This document shows, one piece after another, positions 11,385 through 23,539 of a DNA stretch of 64,000 nt. The position numbers and the translations under genes are program-made. Position 1 is the stretch's first letter, and every line of letters begins with the position of its first letter. The notes beneath the pieces were generated by a model. That model was not told the origin of the DNA. It worked only from the letters and a program-made list of their open reading frames with translations, and searched no databases. The DNA is from Silene conica (lineage: Eukaryota; Streptophyta; Magnoliopsida; Caryophyllales; Caryophyllaceae): positions 74,801,681 through 74,865,680 of the forward strand of contig CM055315.2 of NCBI GenBank assembly GCA_029255685.2. Direction: 5' to 3'.

Positions 11385-14300
11385 TTAACTGCCTACGAAT
11401 AAACGAAAAACTAATACAATGAAAAAACAATACAAAGCCTTAAAGTCATCAATGACATCCTTAATCAAGTGATCCTCCGCATCAGTCCCACAAATTTGAG
11501 CTATCAAGCCCAAACAGTCTGAAGCGATATGAACATGAAGCAATCCCGCCTCACGAGCCCACCGGAGAGAAATCATAATGCCCAAAGCCTCCGCCTGAGC
11601 AGCGGACTCAGCTCTAAAAGATTGACTCGAAGTCTCCAACACCGATCCATCCTCCCTAAAAGCCACCATCCCCATAGCTGCCGAAAAATTATCCTTCCAA
11701 CTAGCATCCACTTGGATATGCACCAGACTGCATTGTTCAATAGACCCTGCAATAACAAATTTCCGCCCCTCGAAAAGGTGCAAGTTAAGGTCAGAAAGGT
11801 CTGAAACACCATATACTCTACTCTGAATACCATTCGGGCATTGCTCAAAAGCCTTTATGATATCACAAACACTTTTTTCCATCCACTGGAGTGAACACTT
11901 GGGTGGAATGGTGGAACCCGTAAAGACAACATAGTTCTTATTTCTCCAGATACCCCAAAGCGTTGCAATAAAGATGCAGCATTGCCTCTCACCATCGTCA
12001 CCCTTACCCAGATAAGACAGCCAATTCAAAATCCATTCCTGAATTCTAATGTGCCTGTCATGATCCGTTCTGATACCCAAGGGTGAGCCAAACCAAAATC
12101 TCTTAGCCAAGTCACAATCCCTGAACAGATGTTCCAAAGTCTCACTATTCCCCTCGAAGCTTCTGCATACTTTGCATCTATGATCTCCTTCCATCCCCCG
12201 CCTCTCAAATTCCTTACCACAGGGAATGACATCAGCAAAGATTTTCCAAAGGAAAATATTCCAATGGCTTGGTATGTGAAGCTGCCACAACCCTTTGCCA
12301 CAAAAAGATTTAGCCTCCTTCCCCATTCGCATGCTATCCTTTCTGCTTTTCTTAGCCTGAAACCAATCCTGCCAGATAATGCTATAACCACTCTTAACAG
12401 AATACACTCCCCTTCTATTATGTGGCCAGTATAGCATATCAGCCTTCCTGGATGCCGGAATCACGATTGTTAAGATTCTATTGGCCCAATCATCATCAAA
12501 GAGATCCTTAACTCTTTTTTCCTCCCATCCTCCATGCCGATCCAACAACTCATGGATCCGCAAATCCGAAAGGAAGGCCCATTGGGGATCCAACCAGAAA
12601 TCCTTTGGCTGCGGCACCTCCCCTTGAATCCATTTGTGCATCCAGACATTAAAACCCGACAATCTTCCTGGTTTTCATCCAACTCTTGTCCTTAACCAAT
12701 CCACACCCATAAAAACACTCTTGACCCCCCATGAAGGGTTTGATCTCAAGCAAGGAGTCATACCTGCTTTCAAAAGGTCAGAGTAAAAAACCAACCTCCT
12801 AAAAATCCGACAGAACAAGCTATTTTCTCCAGACGTAATCCTCCACCCATGTTTAGCCAGAAGCGCCAGATTCATGCCCCTAATATCCCGAATTCCCAGC
12901 CCGCCATCCTTCTTCGGTAAACTAAGGAATCTGTTACTACACTAAGACATCTTCTTCCCCAACTTATTACCTGACCACCAAAATTGTGCCAATAAGGAAT
13001 TTATCCTTTTTGCCACACTTACCGGTATTTTGAATACCGATAGAAAGTAAATTGAGATATTTGATAGCACAGATGAAATTAGAGTAAGCCTGCCTGTCGT
13101 TGATAAGAAGATTCCATTCCAAGACGCAATTCTTTTTGTCACATAATAGACGAGCCCGAGAAAAATGTCTTTCTTATAACATTGAAAGTCAGTTGGTATC
13201 CCCAGATATTTCCCAAGTCCTTTGTTATTAGTCACTCTAAGAGTCCTCAGAGTCTGTTGAACTTTGGCGAGGCTCGTGTTAGGACTAAAGAGAATACCTG
13301 ATTTTCCGTGATTCAGGCGTTGACCAGAAACCTCACAGAACCGCTCCAGGATGTCGATCAGTAAAAGGTCCGCCCCATTCCGATTTTCAAAAAAGAAAAC
13401 GGAGTCATTCGCAAAGAACAGGTTCGGAATCCTCTCAACCCCTCTACATAGCCGAATGCCAAGAAGCCACTCATGCTTTTGTGCCTTTGCAATTTGACAA
13501 GCAAGTGCCTCCATACACAGAATAAAAAGAAAAAGGGGATAGCGGGTCACCCTGTCTCAAACCACATTTTGGTGCAAAACGATCCAAAGGTCGGCCATTC
13601 AAAAGGATTTCATAGCTAACCGAGGAAACATAATTCATAATGAGCTCCGTCAGTCTCCTCGGAAAACCAAACTTCATTAGAACCGCCCTCAGAAAATCCA
13701 AGCTTATCCGATCATACGCCTTACTCATATCTGCTTTAAAAACACATAGCCCATACTTACCAACCCGATGATTATTGACCTTGTGGATCAACTCATGGGC
13801 CAATAAGATATTGTCACTAATTTGTCTTCCCAACACGAAAGCACTTTGTGCATCCCCGACCAGCAATGGCATAATTTTAGCCACCCTGTTAGCGATGCAT
13901 TTCGAGACTATCCTCATAATCACGTTGCAAAGATGATAGGCCTGAAGTCGGCCACCATCTCAGGCGCATCAAATTTAGGAATAAGAGCAATGAAGGTTCG
14001 ATTCATTTCTTTGAGAACCCTTCCGGAATTTAGCACAGATAGAACTCCCTTGTTAACATCTTTTTTTACCAAACTCCAGTACTTCTGATAAAACGCACCT
14101 GGCACACCGTCAGGTCCCGGAGATTTGAGTGGGCCCATCTGAAACACCGCCTTCCGCACCTCCTTTTTTGTGAAGAGCTTATCCAAACTCATCACATCAT
14201 CCTCCGGGATTTTAGAGTCAATAGCAGATAAGAACTCAGAGACAAACTCTTCATCCCTCGCCTCAGGCTCACCCATGTTAACTCGAAAGACCTCATCAAA

Positions 14301-15509
14301 GGCAGACTGGAACTCCTTCCCCACCTCTTCTTCAGGGAAAGCCCATTGTCCATTTTCCTTTTTAACACCATACACAAAATTCCTACCCGCTCTCCCCTTC
14401 ACCCAATTGAAGAAATACTTAGTACATGCATCACCTTCCTTTATCCACTTAATCTTAGCCTGCTTTTTCCAGTAGGACGCAGAGATCTCCGCAAATTCCT
14501 TAAGCTCCTGGTGAACATCGAGGAAGCCAGACTCCCCTTGCCCAGAGAAGTCCTCCTCCAGTCCTTTGCACAAACGGTCATCAAAAACTTCCCATTTATC
14601 CTTCCAAGCTCTAGTTTTCTCAAGCATCCACTTCTTCACACAATTTCGAACCAAAGCCAATTTCCGCGTAAGAACAAACGCCGGAGAACCGTTGAGCTTT
14701 CTACCCCAAATGACGTTAATCTCCTCTTTGCATTCATCTTTGTCTAAAGCCCACACATCAACTTTACAAGGCTTTCCCTTCTTTCTTGAGATGGTCAAAT
14801 CCAAGTTAAGCTCAATGGGCGCATGATCAGAGAATTGAATAGGGAAGTGCTTAACTCCGGTATTCGGAAAATGGAACAACCAGTCCTTCGAACCTAAGGC
14901 TTTATCCAACCTTTCGTAAACCCGTTTATCCCCTTTCCGATTATTACACCAAGTGAACCGTGGGCCCTTGAAAGGTATATCAATGAGCTCATTTCGGAGG
15001 CGCCACCTTGAGAACTCCTCCGCCCCTTCAATAACCCGAACATTATTACTTTGTTTATCAGCTCGACATTCCACTTGATTGAAATCCCCAATAATGATGA
15101 ATGGGGATTGACATAAACCAATCCATCCTTCCAGCAAGTTAAGCACCTCATTTCTATCACTAATTTCCGGAACTCCATAGAAAAACACAATATACCAAGG
15201 AAGAGATCCGCTTCTTTCAATACACATAACCACAAAATTCTTACAAGCATCCACAAGCCTAAAGCAAGCTTCCTTCTTCCATCCGACCCATAAGCCCCCC
15301 GACCTTCCAATAGCATCAACACTATGGAAGGCATCAAAACCATACTCTCTAAAAATATTATATAACGACACACTACCTTCACTATTACATTTGGTTTCCA
15401 TAAGAAAAACAAAGTCATACGAACTACTACATAACATTGCTCTAAGTTTTCGAATTGTAGGGGAGAGCGAATTATTGAGACCCCTACAATTCCAAACTAT
15501 TCCTAACAT
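11385..15509 (-). pseudogene. L1 ORF2: endonuclease - reverse transcriptase - zf-RVT - RNase H, disabled
   Basis: The start ATG (15509-15507) overlaps the last codons of ORF1 (ATGTTAG). Residues 1 to about 230 are an APE-type endonuclease with WNCRGL, GDFN and SDHAPI. The RT begins with SPGPDGVP, then a frameshift near 13.93 kb after DFRPI. It continues with FKADMSKAYDR and GLRQGDPLSP, then a second frameshift near 13.54 kb. The catalytic FADD-type motif reads FFANDS, so an active-site Asp is Asn. Further on there are an in-frame stop near 12.94 kb and a TGA replacing an expected Trp near 12.67 kb. These are followed by a Cys/His zf-RVT region (CKVC...H...C) and an RNase H with VDASW, AEA and SDC acidic positions. 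Encoded enzymes would have nicked target DNA and copied the LINE RNA. This copy cannot do so. Confidence 0.9.
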
Positions 15510-18500
15510 GGCCCCTTTGGAGATTGTGGTGGCCCAATCTCCGCAAAGCCTTCAAGGTTATCATCTTCCACCTTCTGAACATCAGCATCATTCACGGACA
15601 CATCAGAGGACAAACTGTACTCCTCAAGGAAATAATCTCCAATTTGCATTCTGAAACCATACCACGCAGCAGTCCCAACACGAATCCCATCTCCCAAACA
15701 TGGCTTCTTTGCTAGATTCATCAAGAATTCCTGGGCAGTTTGCTTTGAGATGATTACATCATCAAGAATACCAGTCTTGTCCACTTGGGTTGCACACTTC
15801 CTCTTCCTAGCACAGCGTACCGCCTCCCCAAACTCCATCTCCTATGTGGGGTTAACCCACGCATTCGCCAGACCAAGCATCCCCTCTGAAGAACCACCAT
15901 GCTCAATATTTGCAATAAGAGTTGATTTGGCTCCAAGTTCAGGCAGAAAAAACGACTCTCAGCATCTTTGTCTAAAAATTTCATTCCCCCCACTTCACAA
16001 GCTTCCCATTTCCTTCCCAGTCCTTCACCCAAATTGGTACTCATCCCTTCCCCATTGCTGCCCAGAGACAGAGTCAAACACACTCCCTTTGGTCTTGAAC
16101 TAGCTCCAACCTCAAACTGCCCCCTAACATCATAACAAATCTCCTTACCCTTCTCCTTCCTCAACTGCTCCCTGTCCACAACTGCATCTTTTTTACTGTT
16201 TCCCGCACCCCTCCCCTCATTCAAGGGTTGAGGTGGTTTTTCGTTCAGAGCCAACTGTAGCTCCACATTAATCTCACCAGAGTCCTCACTTGTAACGTTT
16301 ATAGCATTCTCAAACCGAGAATCTAGAGAGTTACCTGAGTCAGGATCAGAACCAGAATTGTCCCTTGCATCCAGCCATTCTCGTAAGTTAAAACTTCCTC
16401 CAGACATATCATCATCAGACCCCTTACTCGAAGAGGAGGAGGAGGAAATGACAATTACCTCATCCCCTGAACCATCAGAATCCCCTACCCCCTCATCCTG
16501 CTACTGTTGATTCTCATCATTATGAGTAAGGTGCCTATTCAGACTCCCTTCCACAACCTGTTGCAAAGTTCCATCCACTTGATGGTAAATAAGAGGAATG
16601 CCCCCCTGAGGAGGCAAAAAAGTTTGGTTGAGGCCAATATGCTCATCATCCATACGAGCCCATTCCACATTATGTTCCACCCTATTCAAAATCTCATTTT
16701 GTGTTCTTTCATCCCTATCAATTCGTCTCAAGTTCAGAGAGACACCATCCAGAAGTGCCAAAGAGTTTTGCCCAAAGGGAACATTCTCAGCTCCCCTCCT
16801 ATGAATATCAGCCACTTCATCCCCTACCCCTAAATCCATTGGGTCAAAGTCTTCACCTGCACTATGGAAATGCTCCTCCAAAGGGTCTTGCTCCTCCAGC
16901 CAACCCCCAAAGCCAGCCTGCCTATGATCCCTGTGACTAGACTGGGCTCCTCTTACCTGAGCCCCTATCACCCCATCCTGCCCTTGAACATCAGGAACAT
17001 CCCTCATAACCGTATCCCTCCCCCAGTTCCCCCATTACTTGGACCTTCACCTGGCACCCGATGTGCACTCTTAGGGATGTACCTCCCCCCTTGGAAAATA
17101 ACCGTGCCCGCAAAAGGTTGATTATTAGTGACTAAGAATAGGGATGTCATTGGGGCGGGTACAAGTGGAGACCGCCCCGCACCCGCCCTAGTTGAGGCGG
17201 GGATGGGTAAAGCTTTGGCGGGTGGGGCGGGGACGGGTATGAAAATTGTACCCGCCATAGGTAGTGGGGCGGTGATGGTTTTTGCGTGTTATCCACCCCA
17301 TACCCGCCTACTCGCCAATTATTACAAAAATTAATACCATTATTATGATAATTTTACAAACATTATGTTATTATAATTAAGACGTAATGTTAAAAATAGC
17401 TATTTTATAAAGTATTTTACCAACTTCTTTGGTAAATAACTAAAATTATATAAACAAAGTCCTGAAAACATAAATTAATAGCGATTAAACCAACTTTACG
17501 AAAAAAGATCGGAAAAATTTATAGTATAGCGGGTTAACGGGTAGGTGGGGCGGGGATGGTTTTAGAAACTTGTACCCGCCGCCATGGGTGGTGGGGCGGG
17601 GATGGTTTTGAAAACTTGTACCCGCCATTGGTGGTGGTGGGGCGGGGATGGGTACGAGGATTTTTTGATGGGTACGGGTATGGGAAGCCTATATCCAGCA
17701 CCGCCCCGCCGCAATGACATCCCTAACTAAGAACCTCATCCCAGGGCAAACTCTCCCCCCTGGGGTGAGACCAATACCAAAATCAACTTCCCTATCCTGC
17801 CTATCAACCTCCTCAGCCACACCCCTCCTATACCTCATCCCCCCAACCTAACCTTGTCAGAAATATGGTTCAAAGTCGAAGGGGTTGCCCTAATATCCAG
17901 ATTAAACATCGTGTGATTGCTACGTGCGTGAAAGACTGCAAAACCTTTACCCAGAGATCTGTCCAATATCCCATTTATACTCGAAACTATAGACATCAGA
18001 CCTTCTCTACACTGAGCATTCACATGTCCTATCTTCCCACATTTTGTGCAACACTTAAAAATGTTCTCATATTTAAATTGTACCCATAAAAGTAAGCCTT
18101 GTTCCAGAGCCAAAAAGAAACCAGGCATGAGAGGCTCATTAAGATTAATACTCACCTCAACACGCAAGTAGTCGTGCTCTGGAACCATGTGAAAAGGTTC
18201 CACCCTGAAGTCCTCGCTTAACATCTTCCCAGCCACTCCTACAACATGAGTAGTCATGTACTCAAAGGGTAAGCCACGCACCCTTACCCATAAGCTTGCC
18301 TTCGGAAATCTAACAGACCTAGGGATGGCATCAGGAAACCACCGCCCAAAAACCATCATAGCCCCATCCATAGCAGTGCATGTTTTCATTAGTAGACCTT
18401 CTTGATCATTCACGTTGTTGCAATGGAAGACATACAAGTCTCCCATCCTCAGACAGACCACTCTTCCCCTGGTTGTCCATTTTGTTCTGATTATGTCATT

Positions 18501-18874
18501 CACTTTTTCAGCCTCAAAAGCCCTATAATCCACCAAGTAGCCCAGCACACACCTACCCCAGAACTCACGAGACTTTCCCAGTTCAGCCGGATCCACATTG
18601 ATAACCCCCCAGACCTAGGATACCTCCACAAGTTTACATGCAAATGGTTATTAGGATTAAAAGTTGCATTACCTCCTTCCCCAAACTCTCCTGCCCCTCT
18701 TTCCCCCATGTTACCAAGACCAGCATCCTCAGAACCCCTTTCAGCCATAGTACCAAGGTTATCAGTAACAGACGAAGAGAGAAAAGAATTTGTAGAGGAG
18801 AAGTCAGGAAAAGGATCAGAAGAAGAAAGAAGATTAAGGTAATGAGAGGAGTTAATAAAATTACCCCTCCCCAT
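15503..18874 (-). pseudogene. L1 ORF1: DUF4283-like RNA-binding protein with CCHC knuckle, disabled
   Basis: Starts at about 18874 with a Ser-rich N-terminus. A frameshift in a C/G run near 18.61 kb leads into a DUF4283-like domain (DPAELGKSREFWGRCVLGYL...). This is followed by 'FKCCTKCGKIGHVNAQC', a CX2CX4HX4C zinc knuckle. A second frameshift lies in the C run near 17.84 kb. A hAT MITE (17139-17725) then interrupts the gene. The acidic, low-complexity C-terminal half contains an in-frame TAG near 16.50 kb, and a frame change between 15.75 and 15.84 kb. ORF1 ends at the TAG at 15505-15503, overlapping the ORF2 start, which suggests reinitiation in the ancestral mRNA. In L1 elements this protein packages the RNA. 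Confidence 0.8.
17139..17725. mobile_element. Non-autonomous hAT MITE inside L1 ORF1
   Basis: The termini tagggatgtcattg and caatgacatcccta are inverted repeats. They are flanked by a perfect 8-bp duplication, actaagaa (17131-17138 and 17726-17733), the hAT signature. The subterminal regions are rich in GGCGGG/CCCGCC and 'gggtacgggta', while the centre is AT-rich. There is no transposase. It inserted after the LINE did, giving a relative age. Confidence 0.88.
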
Positions 18875-19477
18875 ACCGCCTTAAATAGGGAGTTAAAACA
18901 CCTCCCAAACTCGTAAAGACAAGAGAAGGAATCCCAACCGCCCTAAACTTTTCCAGCAATTGGCCGTCTCCTTCTTGAGCCTCACAACACTGTAATTAAG
19001 AGCTAGTAATGATTTAATTACAGGTCTGAAAACACCCCGGGAATCTCAAACGTCCGCCGTAAAAATAAAGGGAGAAGCCAAACCCAATCAGAAAACGCAT
19101 AAGGAAATGATTGGAATAAACAAGAGAGATTAAAGGTGTTTAAAGCAAATTAGATTTCCCATGCAAAGTATGTACGATACTCACCGGGACAAAAGGTTAA
19201 AAGAAGAATAAAGGAACAAAGGAATAAGGGGCTCTCTAATTGACAGAAAAGTGCTTCTCTCTAGAAACGGAGAGAGAAGTCAAATAAAGAAAATAAAATG
19301 ATTTTCGATTTTTTTTTTAAAATTTTCACACATTCCGTTAACGAATTCATATATGCTATATACGTAAATACGTAATACGAGTATACAATTAAGCAATATC
19401 GCAATAGGTCTTACATTCTTACGTGATGGTAGAACTACGTATACACTATACATGCATACGATATTATCATATATTTA
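18875..19477. other. L1 leader and flank
   Basis: Minus-strand 5' leader of the LINE up to about 19.3 kb, rich in TCTCTC near its presumed start, followed by AT-rich flank. No gene is seen. Confidence 0.45.
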
Positions 19478-20697
19478 TCTAATGCAGAAGCCAAGCTGCT
19501 GACGTGGCATCACCAGAAGAAAGCATTGTCCTACGTGTCACGTTGTAAAGCATCCTGGAGCTATTGTCCAATTAGATTCATCCTAGAGCTATACATTGTC
19601 CAATAACATTCACCCGTGAAATATATGATATCGGATTCATATATGATGATTTCGGATCTTCAATATATAGTAACCTTGACTCAAATCTATCAATTGTCCA
19701 ATAACATTCAAGAGGGAAATATATGATTGACAGATTCATTCCGTAGATTTCGGATCTTCAATATATAGTAACTTTGACTCAAATTAATACCAATTCAATT
19801 AACGTCCAATAATATGCAAGATATTGTTATGGTATACAAGATATGGTATATTCTAAATACGTCATAAATTCCAAGATTTCATGCCTAAATCTATGGAATG
19901 ACAAGATTTCGGATCTTCAATATATATTATTTTTTCCTTTTTGTTTTTGTTTTTTAACTTTTATCGATTTATGCGTCTTAATTTATGCGACCGTATTTTA
20001 GTTATAATCTTACACGATTTTTAAAATAACGCTACGTAATTTTTAAACTAACAGTATTTATATTTTAGATTAATATTATTAACAATATTAATTTCATATT
20101 ATTAAAATACTAAGATAATCAATTTCTTTATATTTACAATATTTAATAACTTTTATCAATGTATGAGTCTTAATTTATGCGACCGTATTTTAGTTATAAT
20201 CTTACACGATTTTTAAAATAACGCTACGTAATTTTTAAACTAACAGTATTTATATTTTAGATTAATATTATTAACAATATTATTTTCATATTATTAAAAT
20301 ACTAAAATAATCAATTTCTTTATATTTACAATATTTAATAACTTTTATCGATGTATGCGTCTTTATTTATGCGACCGTAGAAATTCACAATCTTACACGA
20401 TTTTTAAAATAACGCTACGTAATTTTTAAACTAATAGTATTTATATTTTAGATTAATATTATTAACAATTTAAATTTCATATTATTAAAATACTAAAATA
20501 ATCAACTTCTTTTTCTTTATATTATTTTCATATTTTGAAATTCTAAAATAATTAATTTCTTTATCTTTTAATTACTAACAATATTAATTTCATATTATAA
20601 AGTTTTAAAATAATTGATTTCTTTATCTTTTAATTATTCACAATATTAATTTAAATTACTAAAAACAGATCCGTGAATTTCACGGGTTAGAACCTAG
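19478..20697 (+). mobile_element. Non-autonomous Helitron (1.2 kb)
   Basis: The 5' end is A|TCTAATGCAG. The 3' end has a perfect hairpin ccgtgaa-t-ttcacgg (20671-20685) followed after 8 nt by CTAG|T. There is no coding. It contains three ~192-bp tandem repeats. The terminal pattern, including insertion between A and T, fits the Helitron model well. Confidence 0.68.
19958..20530. repeat. Three ~192-bp tandem repeats inside the Helitron
   Basis: Units start at about 19958, 20150 and 20342 with 'cttttatcgatttatgcgt' or variants and share 'gcgaccgta' and 'ataacgctacgtaattttt'. The third unit decays toward 20530. Confidence 0.85.
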
Positions 20698-20845
20698 TTG
20701 AAATTGATGGCAGTGAGCCAGTGACTAACAATTGACAAAGATAGTCATCCTCGCATGTGTTGTCCAAAGAATAATGCACAACCTGTTCCCACTAGTTGGG
20801 ACTTGTAACCTAAATAGCACCGAAACAAATACGGATATAAATAAA

Positions 20846-21386
20846 AGGATAATTTGTGAGAAACTACCTTACATTTATGTCAATTTGTAAACAACTACCT
20901 TACTTTAATTTTTTTGTCAAAAACTACCTTTTATTTTAATTTTTTGTTAAAAACTACCTAAAAAAAAAGTTTTGAGGCCAATTTCTATTTATGAGTTGGA
21001 TTTCACACGTGTGAGTTCTCTAAATTTTCATTCTTATTCACGAATAGCATAGAGTTCATACGATTTAGCCCATGTTCATCATCCGGAGCAATTATTCCAC
21101 ATGCTTAAAGAAAGAAATTGAAGCTAATGGCAAGGATTTCCTTTCGTTTAGAACTTTAGATAAGAAGGATAAGCTTGGATATCAAGTTTAACGACAAAAT
21201 AAGAATGAAAATTTAGAGAAATCACACATGTGAAACCAATAATAAATAGAAATTGGCCTCAAAACCTTTTTTAGGTAGTTTTTAACAAAAAATTAATATG
21301 AAAGGTAGTTTTTAACAAAAAAATAAAAGTAAGGTAGTTGTTCACAAATGGACATAAATGTAAGGTAGTTTCTCACAAATTATCCT
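20846..21386. mobile_element. Long-arm foldback MITE
   Basis: The ends 'aggataatttgtgagaaac' and 'gtttctcacaaattatcct' are inverted repeats whose homology continues inward for roughly 180 bp. This includes 'aggtagtttttaac' copies, 'ggcctcaaaac' and 'cacatgtga'. The centre near 21.05-21.18 kb is unique. There is no coding and no certain target duplication. Long arms suggest a Mutator-like or foldback origin. Confidence 0.68.
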
Positions 21387-22494
21387 AATTAAAAATGTAA
21401 ATGACACTCGGAAAAGTGTAGACCATGGTACATAATTTATAATTTAATAAAATACGGAGTATATAATTTATAATTACGAAATACAGTTAACTTTTATACT
21501 ATGTAGTACTCGTATATACTAATTAATTAAAAGAAATGTTTAAATTAAAATAAAAAATATGTCATTTATGCAAAAAATATCTATTTTAGGAACTTCTAAA
21601 CTTGTTTTGATAACTTATTGACTAATATTTAAATATATATTTAAAAAATAAAGTTTTAGTATTCTATGTTTATACCTGCCCAGTTGCGCTAATATCTTGT
21701 TTCTCATATTCATCATATGCACGAAGTAACGATTCTATGATTTGATCATAAAAAACATAAAAAAGCTCATTTGGCGATACAAAGACAAATTATTTCTGAT
21801 TCTCTATGCATTTTCCTCTTTATCTTGTCTAATCAGGTGAGTGTACATACTTGACCCTTCAGATATATCCGTCACAAGAGATACCTATTGAAAAACACAA
21901 AAAAAACAGATTTAAACAAAAAGCCGACCCAAATTCTTTTTAACTTTTAACTTTTAACTTTTACTCTTTTAAGGGTTTTGTGTTATTTATTTTTTTACCT
22001 TTATTTAGTACATAGTCTTATTTATGAATTTAAGTTTAATTAAAATCCTCATTTTTTTCATTAATATTAGTACGAATTATATTAGAACGGGTTTATGTAT
22101 GAAGTTTTTGCTTAGCTTAAAAGCAAACTATTTAACAAAGTAAGGTCAATTTCAAACTACTTATCGAAATGATTTCACGACATCACTTTTATTTTCTTCT
22201 CTTGAAAACTAAAACTGGTTGCTGTCCTGAAAATGAAAGTGCATCTGGACTAAACTAAATAACAAAACAATAAACATTATTATATTTATACATTCTTACA
22301 TTCCAAGAAGTTGGTCATGTTATGACATATGTAGTGATTAAATTACAATTAAAATAGATTACTAAAAGCCAGTTGTTTTGCACTACACTAACTACACTAA
22401 CTTTCAAACTTTTTCATATGCATAAATTTAAATAATTCAACTCCCTCAAAATATCATAAATCATAAAAAAGTTGTATATTTCTTCTTAGAAACA
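21387..22494. other. AT-rich intergenic DNA upstream of the second peptide gene
   Basis: No reading frame, RNA gene or convincing repeat was found. It must hold the promoter of the peptide gene at 22495, but no single clear TATA box stands out. Confidence 0.4.
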
Positions 22495-22509
22495 ATGAAA
22501 TTACAAAGA

Positions 22510-22541
<32 letters not shown>

Positions 22542-22866
22542 AATTTCATTAACAGTAATAATAATTTTATTTATTTTACAAGCAAATTTGTTATTTGAAG
22601 TTGTAATAGGAAGAGAATTAAGTAATTCTCAAGTATATGATAATTATTATAAAATTGATGAAATAAAATTTGAGTTACGAAGGTTAGCTGATCAGCAAGT
22701 ACAAAGACGGAAACCACCACCGATACGGCCGTCGCCGCCATTACGTAACCAATCTCCACATTGGTACAGGTCTACTCCGCCTCCGCCTCCAAAATTGGCT
22801 CCTCCGCCTCTTCCTCGTTGCCCTGAGCACAACTCGAAAATACGTCCACCGCCACCTCCTTATTGA
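22495..22866 (+). CDS. Secreted proline-rich peptide precursor (123 aa) with an N-terminal poly-Asn tract
   Basis: MKLQR is followed by a run of 10 Asn encoded by a mostly AAT microsatellite, then a hydrophobic core (about residues 16-37, TISLTVIIILFILQANLLFEV) acting as signal peptide or membrane anchor. The mature part has 'GRELSNSQVYDNYYKIDEIKF' and a basic stretch QRRKPPP. It then has PSPPLRNQSPHWYRSTPPPPP and a C-terminal Pro-rich tail ending PPPPPY with one Cys. The HW-x-x-S/T-PPPPP block matches the tail of the 88-aa gene at 4869, so both appear to belong to one family. It could also be classed as extensin-like, but it lacks the repeated SPPPP units of true extensins. Function unknown. 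Tract length is probably variable between individuals. Confidence 0.65.
22510..22540 (+). repeat. Coding (AAT)n microsatellite
   Basis: Ten consecutive Asn codons, nine AAT then AAC-like context, in the n-region of the signal sequence. Length changes would stay in frame. Confidence 0.85.
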
Positions 22867-22969
22867 GTAATCCGGCAGGCGTTAATACTTTGCTAATTTA
22901 TTTGTGTTATAATTGTTACGTTATTCAAGATTATTACTACGATCAAAACTATTGGAAGAGGCTGGAGTT

Positions 22970-23070
22970 ACACTTGGTGTAGGGGGGTTTGGTACACTTG
23001 CAATGGGAGAGTGACACGTGGATGTCAGAAGGAATCTTTCTTGTCCACCATCTCACCTAATTATGATACT
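22970..23070 (+). repeat. Left member of an inverted duplication (3' flank of the peptide gene)
   Basis: 'ggctggagttacact' through 'gtgtaggggggttt' and 'acacttgcaatgggagagtgacac' is matched in reverse complement at about 51690-51785. The following 'taccgtata'-rich stretch (23180-23280) and SINE-like motifs also have counterparts in reverse order at 51.44-51.53 and 51.08 kb. Confidence 0.8.
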
Positions 23071-23539
23071 TAATAAATGCTTTTCTATTTTATTAACATA
23101 TTATAATTCCTAATTATTTCATTAAGTGGTATTCCTTTTTGTATTCTTTTTGTTTTTAGGTTTTCATATACTTGGTATTTATACCGTATATCTCTGTTAT
23201 GTATTTACGCTGTATTTATACGGTGTATTTATACCATATAATTATACGTATATTTTGTATAGAAGACATTTTTTTTATACAGTCGGTTTTATATTTGTGT
23301 TATATTTTTGAAAAAATAAATTTGTTCGTATTTTTTTTTTTTAATAAAAACAAGTTACGATTATTTGTGTTATATATTCGAAAATAAAAAAAAAAAAAAT
23401 ATATAATTTTAAATAAAAAAAAAATAGTACTGCACGTTATTTAAGGGTAGTAAATATTTAGAATAAAAATTTGTACATAATATATTTATTTTAGTATGTT
23501 GATAATTACTTTCGTAAAGGAAAGAATATTCAAAAAAAA

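Larger units (their letters stand above)
11311..19300 (-). mobile_element. L1-type LINE, full-length-like but inactivated
   Basis: The minus strand reads 5' leader, ORF1 (RNA-binding protein with CCHC knuckle), ORF2 (endonuclease, RT, zf-RVT, RNase H), a short 3' UTR and a 10-nt A tail (seen as T on plus, about 11311-11320). This is the organisation of plant L1 elements that carry a C-terminal RNase H. Multiple frameshifts and stops disrupt it, and a hAT MITE is inserted in ORF1. The 5' end is placed only roughly near 19.3 kb. No convincing target duplication was found (gcataagg occurs near 11304 and 19096 but is too short to rely on). Confidence 0.85.

Noticed and set aside
16501..17258. Separate host genes in the acidic or Pro/Gly-rich minus-strand frames
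   Set aside because: They are consecutive pieces of L1 ORF1 separated by stops, frameshifts and a MITE. Part of 17004-17258 is MITE sequence.
11300..19105. gcataagg as L1 target-site duplication
   Set aside because: Only 8 bp, and its position upstream does not coincide with the apparent 5' end of the LINE.
23126..23387. Aromatic-rich overlapping frames
   Set aside because: Very AT-rich sequence biased to Tyr/Phe/Ile codons. Overlapping frames look equally protein-like, so there is no coding signal.
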